From contig NZ_JACVHF010000002.1 of the NCBI RefSeq assembly GCF_014502795.1, positions 248,001-312,000 of the forward strand: a DNA stretch of 64,000 bases, in the 5' to 3' direction. The first letter of the stretch is position 1; every line of letters starts with the position of its first letter. The notes under the pieces were generated by a model, which did no database searches, was not told where the DNA came from, and saw nothing but the letters and a program-made list of their open reading frames with translations. The stretch is from Heliobacterium chlorum (lineage in GTDB: Bacteria > Bacillota > Desulfitobacteriia > Heliobacteriales > Heliobacteriaceae). A program made the translations under genes and the position numbers. Positions 39,969-47,968 of the stretch are shown piece after piece.

Positions 39969-40742
39969 CTATATAGGCTTTTTAAAGTTTTTGCTCTGAT
40001 ACATAGAATTCAAATACATTGCTTGTTCATACTCAAAGAGCTTATTGTACTCCACGGTATGAACGTAGGCGTCATAAATGGAAAAACAGTATATAGAGGG
40101 CATGAATAGAAGCCATTGTGGGTCAACACTTATTTTAACCTGCTCGAATGCACCAATAGCCGTATAATGAACTCCCTCCATTAGATGTGAAAAGTAAGTA
40201 ATCGCTATCCACCAGATGAGTACGAAGAAACCAGTCGGTAGTCTATGCGTATATAGATGACCTAACCCAGGCATAAATACTGACCAAATAACAGCTACCC
40301 AGGGGTTTCTTTTATCAAAGTAGTTAATTTCTAGTGCATCCATCTTAAATGGAACTACAGAAGCGTGGTTCCTTTGGGCTAGAATCGCAAACTTATTTAG
40401 ATCTACGGTTGAACGATAGCTATCCCAAATGGCATAGACGAAAGTGGCTGCGTATAACAAAAGCCATCGAATGTTTACTGTCTCTTTAATGAGGTTAAAC
40501 TGACCGGTAAATGAATAAAGGATGGCCAAGTTAAGTTTCGATTCTACGTTAATAACAATCTCCCAGATAATTAAGAGAAATCCTTTTACGTAGCTTCCCA
40601 AAAATATTTGCCCAAATCCCGGAAATAAAGCCGATAGCCAGACCGTTACCCAGGGGTTTCGCAAATGAATGTGGTTTGTGGCTATTGTTGAAACGAAAGC
40701 CAGCGGTCTACGAATGTTTTTTGATGACTGGTTTTTGTCCAT
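39969..40742 (-). CDS. two-module integral membrane protein, paralogue of 33351-34115
   Basis: 257 residues. It repeats a unit of about 100 residues twice: NPWVTVWLSALFPGFGQIFLG with LYSFTGQFNLIKETV, and NPWVAVIWSVFMPGLGHLYTH with HYTAIGAFEQVKISV. Each ends in a YAIWDSYRSTVDLNKF or FSIYDAYVHTVEYNKLFE segment. The Trp/Ser-Ala-x-x-Pro-Gly-x-Gly start of each unit, about three membrane helices per unit and the DxY end are shared with the 33351 protein. First gene of a two-gene operon with 39501-39950. No enzymatic motif; function unknown. Confidence 0.78.
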   Translation of the reverse strand: MDKNQSSKNIRRPLAFVSTIATNHIHLRNPWVTVWLSALFPGFGQIFLGSYVKGFLLIIWEIVINVESKLNLAILYSFTGQFNLIKETVNIRWLLLYAATFVYAIWDSYRSTVDLNKFAILAQRNHASVVPFKMDALEINYFDKRNPWVAVIWSVFMPGLGHLYTHRLPTGFFVLIWWIAITYFSHLMEGVHYTAIGAFEQVKISVDPQWLLFMPSIYCFSIYDAYVHTVEYNKLFEYEQAMYLNSMYQSKNFKKPI

Positions 40743-40835
40743 ACAGTTAAAACGACCCTCAAATATTGGAGTTTATGGATTGAGACTCCTAAAAAAAGAT
40801 TTCCCCAAATGAATAGGATTTATGACAGAAACTTC

Positions 40836-40872
40836 TTAAAAAAAGCGTCCGGCTTAGTATTTGCCGAACGCT
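40836..40872 (-). terminator. terminator, copy 3 of the repeated hairpin
   Basis: On the minus strand AGCGTTCGGC and GCCGGACGCT with one mismatch, followed by TTTTTTTAAG. It would end the transcript of the 40974-41189 gene. Confidence 0.75.
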
Positions 40873-40973
40873 CGTTAAATTCTATAATAAAGGCATCACC
40901 TTTATACCACTTTATGGATTTAGTTGTATTTATGTGAGCGAAGTAAATGACCGCTGGGAATCAATCCCTGCGG

Positions 40974-41189
40974 TCAAAACAATGTTCTCAACGGTAAAAA
41001 GTTCACTTTATCAAACGAGATAGTTTTTGAATAATAGCCCCCTGTTCCTGCAATAACGGAATTTGTCGTATTAACGAAAAAAAAAGCAATGGCAGAACCA
41101 GTCGCGACGATCAATTGCCCTAATGCTTGAAGGGAACGCAACCCAACTAGCTCGGTAGATAATGAGGAACCTGACGATTGTTTACCCAA
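40974..41189 (-). CDS. small hypothetical protein with one hydrophobic segment
   Basis: 71 residues, TTG start preceded by AGGGA. The middle is hydrophobic (LIVATGSAIAFFFVNTTNS) and could be one membrane or buried helix. No known family. Followed by a terminator, which supports it being a transcribed gene. Confidence 0.5.
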   Translation of the reverse strand: MGKQSSGSSLSTELVGLRSLQALGQLIVATGSAIAFFFVNTTNSVIAGTGGYYSKTISFDKVNFLPLRTLF

Positions 41190-41239
41190 GGCTATCCCTT
41201 TTTTCTAATATCGTTCATCATCATAATATGCAAAATATG

Positions 41240-41280
41240 TAAAGAAAGCGTCCGTTCAATTCTCTCCGAACGCTTTCTTA
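41240..41280. repeat. hairpin, copy 4 of the repeated hairpin
   Basis: AAGAAAGCGTCCG and CGAACGCTTTCTT with one mismatch and an 11-nt loop. It shares AGCGTCCG/CGAACGCT with the hairpins at 34679, 35789 and 40836. The U-run is weak on both strands. Confidence 0.6.
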
Positions 41281-41386
41281 TGTTTTAAAACATGGGAGGG
41301 ACAAGTGTTTTGCCTTAAACACAAAATTATTGAAAGTTTCATAATTTATGTAGTAAATGATTGCACATGAGAGGGGGTCATGACAA

Positions 41387-41689
41387 ATGTCATTTCCCAC
41401 TATTCCAAACATAAATCCAAATATATCTGTGGAGGAAGCTGTTAGTTTAATTTTAAGCTGCATGGCATTTGAAGAGTTAGGATTAGCGCACATCATTAAC
41501 GCAGAAGCAGAGAAAATTCAATTTGTTTTAGATCCACTTCATCGGCAGGACAAAAATGAACCATTAAAAATAAAAGACTTGATTGAAATTAATTCTTCTG
41601 TTGAGCGAACAATAAAAGCAGTAATTAATCAACAAATGCTGATACTATTCAAATTGGAGGAGATTTTACGTTTTTTAGCTAAATATTAG
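41387..41689 (+). CDS. small 'NAE(G/A)xK' family protein, paralogue 1
   Basis: 100 residues; ATG about 10 nt after GGGGGT. Short Pro/Asn-rich start (MSFPTIPNINPNIS) and then the shared core MAFEELGLAHIINAEAEKIQ. A linker and a final helix follow, with INQQMLILFKLEEIL. Three more copies of this core occur at 41760, 43517 and 44231. The name is mine, for the NAE motif. Similar cores occur, as far as I recall, in small proteins and collagen-like surface proteins of spore-forming bacilli, so a spore-surface role is possible but not shown here. No signal peptide. Confidence 0.72.
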   Translation: MSFPTIPNINPNISVEEAVSLILSCMAFEELGLAHIINAEAEKIQFVLDPLHRQDKNEPLKIKDLIEINSSVERTIKAVINQQMLILFKLEEILRFLAKY

Positions 41690-41708
41690 CATAATAGAGG
41701 TTTTTCAC

Positions 41709-41751
41709 AAAAGGGACCTATCTTTATCATACGATGAGATAGGTCCCTTTT
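41709..41751. terminator. bidirectional terminator between convergent paralogues
   Basis: AAAAGGGACCTATC (41709-41722) pairs perfectly with GATAGGTCCCTTTT (41738-41751), 14 bp, between the 41387 and 41760 genes. Confidence 0.85.
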
Positions 41752-41759
41752 ATCCTAAT

Positions 41760-42086
41760 TTAACATTTTTCTTGATTGTGCTGTTGCTGACAATTATCAA
41801 GAATATCTTCTAATTTAAATTGAAGCAACATTTGGGTTTTAATAACATTTTGTAAAGTTTTATTAACCCCGCGATTTATCGAGAGTAATCCGCTAATGGA
41901 TATTCCTGATACAGTTACACCATTAGAAAGTGTACCTAATACGGCTTGAATCTTTTCGCCTTCAGCATTGATAATGTGTGCTAAACCGAGTTCTTCAAAG
42001 GCGATGGAAGCTAGAAGCAGATTGCATACTTGACCTCGGTTCAGACTAATGGATGGGGTTATCGTGGGGATTGAGGGAAATGACAT
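41760..42086 (-). CDS. small 'NAE(G/A)xK' family protein, paralogue 2
   Basis: 108 residues; AAAGGAGGAAAAAAC precedes the ATG. Starts MSFPSIPTITPSIS, nearly the same as the convergent paralogue, with core IAFEELGLAHIINAEGEKIQ. A Val/Ser/Gly-rich linker follows, then the final helix VIKTQMLLQFKLEDIL and a Gln/His/Cys tail (CQQQHNQEKC). Predicted largely helical; no signal peptide or membrane segment. Convergent arrangement of close paralogues suggests an inverted duplication. Confidence 0.74.
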   Translation of the reverse strand: MSFPSIPTITPSISLNRGQVCNLLLASIAFEELGLAHIINAEGEKIQAVLGTLSNGVTVSGISISGLLSINRGVNKTLQNVIKTQMLLQFKLEDILDNCQQQHNQEKC

Positions 42087-42166
42087 GTTTTTTCCTCCTT
42101 TATACTGGTTTAATTTTACTATATGTGATAAAAAGCAATCTGCTACAATAGCTTCAAACTACTGTT

Positions 42167-43288
42167 TTAAGGGCGAGCGGCTGCGAGCAGTTTATTGAGG
42201 GCTTCGCTTGCAGGAATATAATTGTTCGAAAGCTTTACGGACTGAAGATAAGCCCCTACAGCATCATCTTGTCTATTCAACGCTTCTAAACAAAGTCCCT
42301 TATAATACCAAGATTTAAAGCTGCCTAAGCCTCTCAAGCTCAGATAGTTAAGGTTGTTTTCTCCTAGCTCTATACATTCCTCAAAAGCCTTAAGCGCTTC
42401 AGTAATCATCTTTTTATAATAGAGAATGACTCCCATATAAAATTTTAGATCGACATAATCCGGAAACATTTTAACAGCCGATTGAATACTCGGCCATGCT
42501 CCATCCCAACTCCCCGTTTCAATAAGAATGGAATACTTCAGGCTATAAAGCATCGAGGGAGGGGGAACTATGCCCTGATTTAAAAACTGTACGATGGATA
42601 GGTTAACCTGTTCGAAGGCTGCGTTAAGATCTCTTCCTCGGTAATACTCCGTCGCTAAATAGTAATGGACCCATGGGTTATTCTCGTTTTCTTCCAATTC
42701 CTTCAATAACAGATTAACGTTTCTCTGATATTTCTGTTTATCGTGGATCCTGTTGTTGATATAGCCATAATGGTAGATTTTTAGGTCCATAAAGCCTACA
42801 CGGTTCTGGGCATACGCAGTTGACAGATTCAGCCACTCATGAATCTTGTTTTCAAAGCGAAACCCTTTTTGGTTTCTAAAAATTCGTGGTTGTGCGATTT
42901 GAGCGACCTGATCGAAGTCCACCTGATCACCGTAGAAGTTAATGAGTGGAACTGAGAGAGCATCATAATCCTCAAAGAGGGAATGATCCGAGAGTATATC
43001 TTTATCGTCCCAAATGACCTCCTCATCGGCATCCAACCAGAGTATCCATTCACCGGAAACTTTGTCCAAACCAAAATTGCGAGCTTCAGCGAAATTATCA
43101 TTCCAAGGATATGAATACACTTGGGCGTTATAGGAATGGCAAATCTCTATGGTTCGATCGACTGATCCCGTGTCAACGATCACGATTTCATCGACAAGAT
43201 GTTTCACGCTATCTAAACATCGCTTGATACAGTTTTCTTCATCCCTAACGATCATCGCTAAAGATAATTTTTGTTTCCCTGTAGTCAA
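42167..43288 (-). CDS. GT2 glycosyltransferase with TPR repeats
   Basis: 373 residues; TTG start about 9 nt after AGGGGGTC. GT2 domain over the first 170 residues: LSLAMIVRDEENCIKRCL, EIVIVDTGSVDRTI and the metal site WILWLDADEEV. TPR-like repeats follow (HYYLATEYYRGRDLNAAFEQ, FYMGVILYYKKMITEALKAF, WYYKGLCLEALNRQDDAVGA). It is the compact version of the proteins at 5660 and 7840. Position among the NAE-family genes suggests it may glycosylate one of those proteins; that is inference from neighbourhood only. Confidence 0.87.
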   Translation of the reverse strand: MTTGKQKLSLAMIVRDEENCIKRCLDSVKHLVDEIVIVDTGSVDRTIEICHSYNAQVYSYPWNDNFAEARNFGLDKVSGEWILWLDADEEVIWDDKDILSDHSLFEDYDALSVPLINFYGDQVDFDQVAQIAQPRIFRNQKGFRFENKIHEWLNLSTAYAQNRVGFMDLKIYHYGYINNRIHDKQKYQRNVNLLLKELEENENNPWVHYYLATEYYRGRDLNAAFEQVNLSIVQFLNQGIVPPPSMLYSLKYSILIETGSWDGAWPSIQSAVKMFPDYVDLKFYMGVILYYKKMITEALKAFEECIELGENNLNYLSLRGLGSFKSWYYKGLCLEALNRQDDAVGAYLQSVKLSNNYIPASEALNKLLAAARP

Positions 43289-43448
43289 AAGAAAGACCCC
43301 CTAAGATCCAGCCTATTTGAAGGCCCAGCTTACCTGTACCAGGATATGTTGCTTGAGAAAAAACGTGTTTTCAATTCCCGGGCATGACCGCTTTGACCAA
43401 AACCAAAATTTCGATAAACTCCATAAACAGGATTGTGGAAACTATTTG

Positions 43449-43491
43449 GTTTAAAAAAGAATAACGACACCTGCGATAGAGGCAGATGCCG
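43449..43491 (-). terminator. terminator of the 43517-44881 genes
   Basis: On the minus strand AACGGCATCTGC and GCAGGTGTCGTT (two mismatches), then ATTCTTTTTT. Confidence 0.6.
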
Positions 43492-43516
43492 TTAGAGTCT
43501 TTTGGCTAAAAAGAGA

Positions 43517-43804
43517 CTAGGGGTGCGGGTGGGGATGGGTACTATTCGGGAGCGTAAGAGTCGATTCCAACTTAAACTGAAGCATCATTTCTTTTTTGAT
43601 GAGTAAACGTAACACCGAAGCGACTGAGGCATCAATAGCGATTAAATCATCCAGGTTATGTTCACAGGTAAGTGCTTTTTGAATTTTTTCCCCTTCGGCG
43701 TTAAGAATGTGGGCAATGGCGACTTCTTCCAGGGCTATGGAGTGAAGCAGTTCGGCCTTGGCCTCAGGCAGAGTCGGGATCGGCGTGATTACGGGAGCAG
43801 TCAA
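43517..43804 (-). CDS. small 'NAE(G/A)xK' family protein, paralogue 3
   Basis: 95 residues; AAAGGAGGG before the ATG region. Core IALEEVAIAHILNAEGEKIQ at about residues 23-42, final helix LIKKEMMLQFKLESTL, and a His/Pro tail (THPHPHP). Same strand as the genes at 43868 and 44231; the 63-nt gap to the upstream gene and the shared terminator downstream suggest one transcript. Function unknown. Confidence 0.74.
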   Translation of the reverse strand: MTAPVITPIPTLPEAKAELLHSIALEEVAIAHILNAEGEKIQKALTCEHNLDDLIAIDASVASVLRLLIKKEMMLQFKLESTLTLPNSTHPHPHP

Positions 43805-43867
43805 GGAAAATCCCTCCTTTTTATTATTGCTCTAAAGAGTATGGGAGAGGAAAGGAAAACTTGACTT

Positions 43868-44218
43868 CTAAATGAGTGGTGTTTTTTCCCACTCTTTTCG
43901 ACCGATCTTCCCAGTGAATCGAGATTTTATCAGACGTTCCTGATGGGAAACGGGGCTTACTGTTGGAGTAACCGAACTCGAGGGAGCTTTCGGTGGGAGA
44001 CCTTCGATGTTTAATGTGATGGTAAATATGTTCTTACGTGTCTCGATCAATAAGTAAAGATGGTCAAAATGCTCAAGGATTTCTTGATGAACTTCCTCAG
44101 ACGCCCCCGCCTGGACGAGGGCAGTATGCATCGTCTGTTCCAGGCTTTTTATAGCAACCCGAAGAAGAGTTTGAGAATCGTAGAAGGATTTCATCGCGGG
44201 AGTTACGGCTTTTACCAT
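43868..44218 (-). CDS. hypothetical protein, unknown function
   Basis: 116 residues, helical N-terminal 75 residues (FYDSQTLLRVAIKSLEQTMH, EVHQEILEHFDHLYLLIE). A short strand segment (IFTITLNIEGLPPKAP) and a Ser/Pro/basic tail follow. No known domain. It lies 12 nt after the end of the 44231 gene, so the two are co-transcribed. The basic, Pro-rich tail resembles that of its neighbour in general character. Confidence 0.62.
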   Translation of the reverse strand: MVKAVTPAMKSFYDSQTLLRVAIKSLEQTMHTALVQAGASEEVHQEILEHFDHLYLLIETRKNIFTITLNIEGLPPKAPSSSVTPTVSPVSHQERLIKSRFTGKIGRKEWEKTPLI

Positions 44219-44230
44219 ATGCTTCTCACC

Positions 44231-44881
44231 TTAACGACGCTTTTTTCTTCGAAGCAATTTATTTTTCATGTCTGATGGGGGCGTAGATGGATTGCCCGGT
44301 TTTGCACTGGTGCCTGAATAATGGACGGGGTAAGTGGAAGAAATATTTCTACTTTCAGGGGACGGGTAGCTTTCCGGTTGGAATACTTCGTTCATATGGG
44401 AAGGTGTCTTGTTTCGACGCTGACTCGAGGGAGGCTTCGGGGAATAGTTCGCCGTAGGTACTTCCGCAGCGTCGCCGTGATGATTTGAGTATAGGTGAGG
44501 CGGCACGGGCGGCCGGTAAGGGGCCTGTGAATCCATCAGTGGTCCTGGTGGTGGACAGGGAGGCCTTTTTTTCGGTCGCTTTTTGAAATAGGGACAGCGC
44601 CCTCTGGGAGAGCAAGGGGAAGGGGACGATGTGAGCACCAACTCCAGCTTAAACTGGAGTAGCATTTCCTTTTTCACCACGATCATCATTAAATCACGAA
44701 CACTTTTATTCAGTGCAGTTAGTTCCGGAATGGAAATATTATCTGTACTAATGGCATTTTGCACCTTATGGGCTTCGGCATTGATGAGATGAGCTAATGC
44801 CGTTTCCTCCAGCGCGATGGATTCAATAATATCGTTGATCGCCTCTTCGCGTGTACGCTCCGGTATGTTCGGTGCACTCAT
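44231..44881 (-). CDS. 'NAE(G/A)xK' family protein with long Pro-rich basic tail, paralogue 4
   Basis: 216 residues from ATG 44881 (AGGAGGGG about 9 nt upstream); the open frame starts 33 nt earlier without such a site. Residues 1-85 are the family core: IALEETALAHLINAEAHKVQ and the helix VVKKEMLLQFKLELVL. The remaining 130 residues are low-complexity: Pro/Cys/Lys-rich (CSPRGRCPYFKKRPKKRP), then Ser/Pro/Asn-rich and a basic end (LLRRKKRR). It looks like the same module with an added disordered tail, as in other spore-coat-type proteins with basic ends. Upstream gene of a three-gene set. Confidence 0.72.
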   Translation of the reverse strand: MSAPNIPERTREEAINDIIESIALEETALAHLINAEAHKVQNAISTDNISIPELTALNKSVRDLMMIVVKKEMLLQFKLELVLTSSPSPCSPRGRCPYFKKRPKKRPPCPPPGPLMDSQAPYRPPVPPHLYSNHHGDAAEVPTANYSPKPPSSQRRNKTPSHMNEVFQPESYPSPESRNISSTYPVHYSGTSAKPGNPSTPPSDMKNKLLRRKKRR

Positions 44882-45004
44882 TGGTACAATCCCCTCCTTG
44901 ACTTGTCTAATCATATTCGCCGATAGACGGGGACATGCGCATAGAAGAAGGAGAAAGTTGCCCTTAGAATCGGGAGCGTTTTATCGCTCATACTAACGGG
45001 GGAG

Positions 45005-45229
45005 GTGAGTCAGATCGGAGAAATAGACCGTAGAGAATCCCCCGTTCCTGTCGAAAAGCTCGGAGCTGTGATCGAAGAAACAGAAGGGTTTCCCGATAAA
45101 CATGTAGGTGCACTAGAGAGGGCGAATCAAGATTTCCTCCCACAGTCGCTGCATCCGTTTACACCGGCCAACAATGAAATGACCTTGAACCGAAATAGGT
45201 CCGACGGAGATTCATATGCCAAACAGTAG
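45005..45229 (+). CDS. small hypothetical protein, doubtful
   Basis: 74 residues from GTG, with GGGGGAGG directly adjacent (spacing too short for an ideal site). Charged, with no known motif (SQIGEIDRRESPVPVEKL). Kept because it lies in a gap with no other gene and has a plausible ribosome site; it could be spurious. Confidence 0.35.
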   Translation: MSQIGEIDRRESPVPVEKLGAVIEETEGFPDKHVGALERANQDFLPQSLHPFTPANNEMTLNRNRSDGDSYAKQ

Positions 45230-45232
45230 GCA

Positions 45233-45282
45233 TAAAAAAAGGGAAGCCTTACTCATCCGAGACCGGAGCGGCAAGGCTTCCC
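45233..45282 (-). terminator. terminator of cydAB
   Basis: GGGAAGCCTT and AAGGCTTCCC pair over 10 bp with a 22-nt loop; the minus strand continues TTTTTTTATG. Confidence 0.85.
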
Positions 45283-45287
45283 TACTC

Positions 45288-46337
45288 TTACATATTCGAA
45301 AAAGACTTCGACGATTTACTGCCCGTTACCGTAACCCCTTTGTTTGACTTCAAGAAGGTACGATAAATATAACTTGTATAGGTGAGAACGATCGGCAGGC
45401 CGATGAGCGCTAAGATGAGCATCACCGTCAAGGTCCGCTCCGATGAAGAAGCGTTAAAGATCGTTAAACTGTTCGACAAGTCGTTGATAGCGGGGACCAT
45501 GTAAGGGAAGAGGCTTGCCCCGATCGTTCCCCAGAGCCCGGCGATCGTCAAGCTGGAGGCCAAGAAAGGGGTCAGCGGTTTTCCTTTAGCGAGAGCGACA
45601 GGTACATAAACTAAGCCTACGATCACCGTCAGGGGGAGAATAAAGAGTAAAGGCTGGTCGAAAAAGTTGGTAAAGAGTCGCGGTGTAGCCGCCAAGCTCC
45701 AGACCGTTCCGATGATAAAAAAGAGTACCAGCCCCATCCAAGCGGTCCGGGCCCAGCGGCGAGTCTTCTCTTTTAGGGCACCATCGGTCTGGGCGTAGAG
45801 GAAAGTGGCGCCATGAAGAGCGAACATAGAACAACTCAACAGTCCCAGGACGAGTGAATAGGGATTTAAGAGGCCAAAGAAGTCTCCGATAAAGTTTGCC
45901 TTGGCGTCAAGGGGAACTCCACGCAGGATGTTGCCCATGGCGACGCCGAAGAGAATTGAAGGAAGCAAGCTGCCGATGCCGAAACCGATATCCCACCACT
46001 TGCGCCATCCCGGTGTGTCAAGCTGGTGTTGGAATTCGAGAGATACGGCACGGAATATCAGGGCGAAGAGGACGAGCATTAAAGCCAGGTAGAATCCGCT
46101 GAAGACGGTAGCGTAGACCATTGGGAAGGCGGCAAAGATGGCACCGCCGCCTGTGAGCAGCCAAACCTGATTGCTGTCCCAGAACGGTCCGATAGAATAG
46201 AGCATGCGTTCCCGCTCTTTCGGGTCTTTCGTGAAGAGATAGAGACTGCCAACCCCCAGGTCAAAACCGTCCAGTAAGGTGTAACCGAGGAGCAGCACGC
46301 CCACAAGAACAAACCAGATGCTTTGCAGCGTTGTCAT
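45288..46337 (-). CDS. cydB: cytochrome bd ubiquinol/menaquinol oxidase subunit II
   Basis: 349 residues, about eight membrane helices. It starts with TLLDGFDLGVGSLYLF, the conserved CydB N-terminus, and continues with SIGPFWDSNQVWLLTGGGAIFAAFP and RAVSLEFQHQ. Together with CydA it forms the membrane bd oxidase that reduces oxygen, giving respiration at low oxygen or protection in an otherwise anaerobic cell. Its start overlaps the cydA stop by 4 nt. No cydC/cydD transporter genes follow; a terminator does. Confidence 0.96.
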   Translation of the reverse strand: MTTLQSIWFVLVGVLLLGYTLLDGFDLGVGSLYLFTKDPKERERMLYSIGPFWDSNQVWLLTGGGAIFAAFPMVYATVFSGFYLALMLVLFALIFRAVSLEFQHQLDTPGWRKWWDIGFGIGSLLPSILFGVAMGNILRGVPLDAKANFIGDFFGLLNPYSLVLGLLSCSMFALHGATFLYAQTDGALKEKTRRWARTAWMGLVLFFIIGTVWSLAATPRLFTNFFDQPLLFILPLTVIVGLVYVPVALAKGKPLTPFLASSLTIAGLWGTIGASLFPYMVPAINDLSNSLTIFNASSSERTLTVMLILALIGLPIVLTYTSYIYRTFLKSNKGVTVTGSKSSKSFSNM

Positions 46338-47689
46338 AGACCCACCCCCGTTCCGGAGACGTTACGAATGACGCCAGAGTTCGCTTCTTCCGGGCCAGCA
46401 TCCAATTTTTTGCGCAGTAAGAAAAACCACGTCACAAAGAGCAGGATATAGATAGCGACGAAGAGAATGATGGACGCAAGGATTTGCCAGGCGGGAACCG
46501 TAAAGGAGATTCCATCGACCGTTTTCAAGAGTTTGTAGACGATCCAAGGCTGCCGGCCCACTTCAGCGGCGATCCAACCGACTTCATTAGCGATGAAAGG
46601 CAGCGGGATGGACCAGAGAGCAACCGTCAGAAAGGTCCGGTTTGTCCAGAGGGTATCCTTTTTCCAAAGCCAAAGGCCCCAAAGGGTGAAGAGGATGAAG
46701 AACGTACCTAAGCCGACCATCAGGTGGAACGATAAGAAAGGCATAAGCACGGGGGGCCGTTCATCTTCAGGGAAAGCCTGTAAGCCTTTCACTTCTGCCT
46801 CAGGGTCGTTATGCGCTAATAGACTCAAGGCTTTTGGGATGCCGATGCGAAAGTGAGTAACGCCGGCTTTTTCGTCAGGAATACCGAAGATGAGTAAGGA
46901 CGCGCCTTTTTCCGACTCAAAAAGTCCTTCCAGGGCAGCCAGTTTTTCCGGCTGTGTTTCAGCGACCTGAACAGAATGCATATGTCCAAAATAGAGTTGG
47001 ACGAGCGAGGCGGCGAGAGCGACAATGAGGGCATATTTCATAGATTCTTTGGCAAAATCGAGATGTCTCTGCCGAAGTAAATAGTAAGCACTGATCCCTA
47101 TCACAAAGAAGGCACCAGTAATGAGTGCACCGTCGACCGTATGCAAATAGCGCGGAACAGTAGAGGGATTCATAATCGCCGCCCAGAAATCGGTCAGTTC
47201 AGCCCGTCCATTGACGATGTGATAAGCGGTAGGTGTTTGCTGCCACGAGTTGGCGATGATGATCCATAAAGCTGATAGGGTAGAACCGACAGCCACCATC
47301 AGCGAGGAGAACCAATACATTTTCTTCGAAACGCGGTTGGCGCCCCAGATCAACACACCCATAAAGGCCGATTCCAGAAAAAATGCAAAAATGCCTTCCG
47401 CCGCCAAAGGGCCTCCGAAAATGTCTCCGACAAAACGGGAATATTCCGACCAGTTGGTGCCGAACTGAAACTCCATGGTGATTCCGGTAGCTACACCGAC
47501 CACAAAAGAGATGGCGAACAGTTTTAACCAGAACCGGGACATCCGGGCGTACAACTCATCACCGGAGCGCAAGAATTTCGTTTGCATGATAAAAATGAGC
47601 CAGGCCATGCCGATGGTGAGCGGAGGGAAAATAAAGTGAAACCCCGCCGTCAAGGCAAACTGGATGCGGGACAAGAGAACTACGTCCAT
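46334..47689 (-). CDS. cydA: cytochrome bd ubiquinol/menaquinol oxidase subunit I
   Basis: 451 residues from ATG 47689, which follows AGGAGG by 8 nt; the frame is open 105 nt further up without a site. Typical CydA: LSRIQFALTAGFHFIFPPLTIG with the first haem-ligand His, GITMEFQFGTNWSEYSRFVGD, and the later VGWIAAEVGRQPWIVYKLLK region. The quinol-binding Q-loop is short, as in the firmicute type. Haem-binding subunit of the bd oxidase; co-translated with cydB. Divergent from the U32-peptidase gene at 47969. Confidence 0.96.
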   Translation of the reverse strand: MDVVLLSRIQFALTAGFHFIFPPLTIGMAWLIFIMQTKFLRSGDELYARMSRFWLKLFAISFVVGVATGITMEFQFGTNWSEYSRFVGDIFGGPLAAEGIFAFFLESAFMGVLIWGANRVSKKMYWFSSLMVAVGSTLSALWIIIANSWQQTPTAYHIVNGRAELTDFWAAIMNPSTVPRYLHTVDGALITGAFFVIGISAYYLLRQRHLDFAKESMKYALIVALAASLVQLYFGHMHSVQVAETQPEKLAALEGLFESEKGASLLIFGIPDEKAGVTHFRIGIPKALSLLAHNDPEAEVKGLQAFPEDERPPVLMPFLSFHLMVGLGTFFILFTLWGLWLWKKDTLWTNRTFLTVALWSIPLPFIANEVGWIAAEVGRQPWIVYKLLKTVDGISFTVPAWQILASIILFVAIYILLFVTWFFLLRKKLDAGPEEANSGVIRNVSGTGVGL

Positions 47690-47906
47690 GGTGACAACCT
47701 CCTTTGGATTGATTTGCTTGGCGTGGAGTTTGAAGTTTCCCGGGACGCCGGAGCAATTTATGCATAAAGGCGGAAGACCGCCGAGACGCCACAAGTAACA
47801 AGCCTTTGTGATTAAAATTATAATTTATAAAAGCAAAGATTACAATAATAACAATAATCAGTATTGAAAAGTTGTTTAATATATTTACACAGGGTTCGCA
47901 CCAACT

Positions 47907-47936
47907 TTGCCGTAGGAAATGCAAATTTGATATAAT
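47907..47936 (+). promoter_or_regulatory. promoter for the U32 peptidase-mutS2 region
   Basis: TTGCCG, 18-nt spacer, TATAAT (47931-47936), 33 nt before the GTG start. Confidence 0.55.
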
Positions 47937-47968
47937 GGGACAAGTATTATGAAGTAGGAGGTCGGCTT

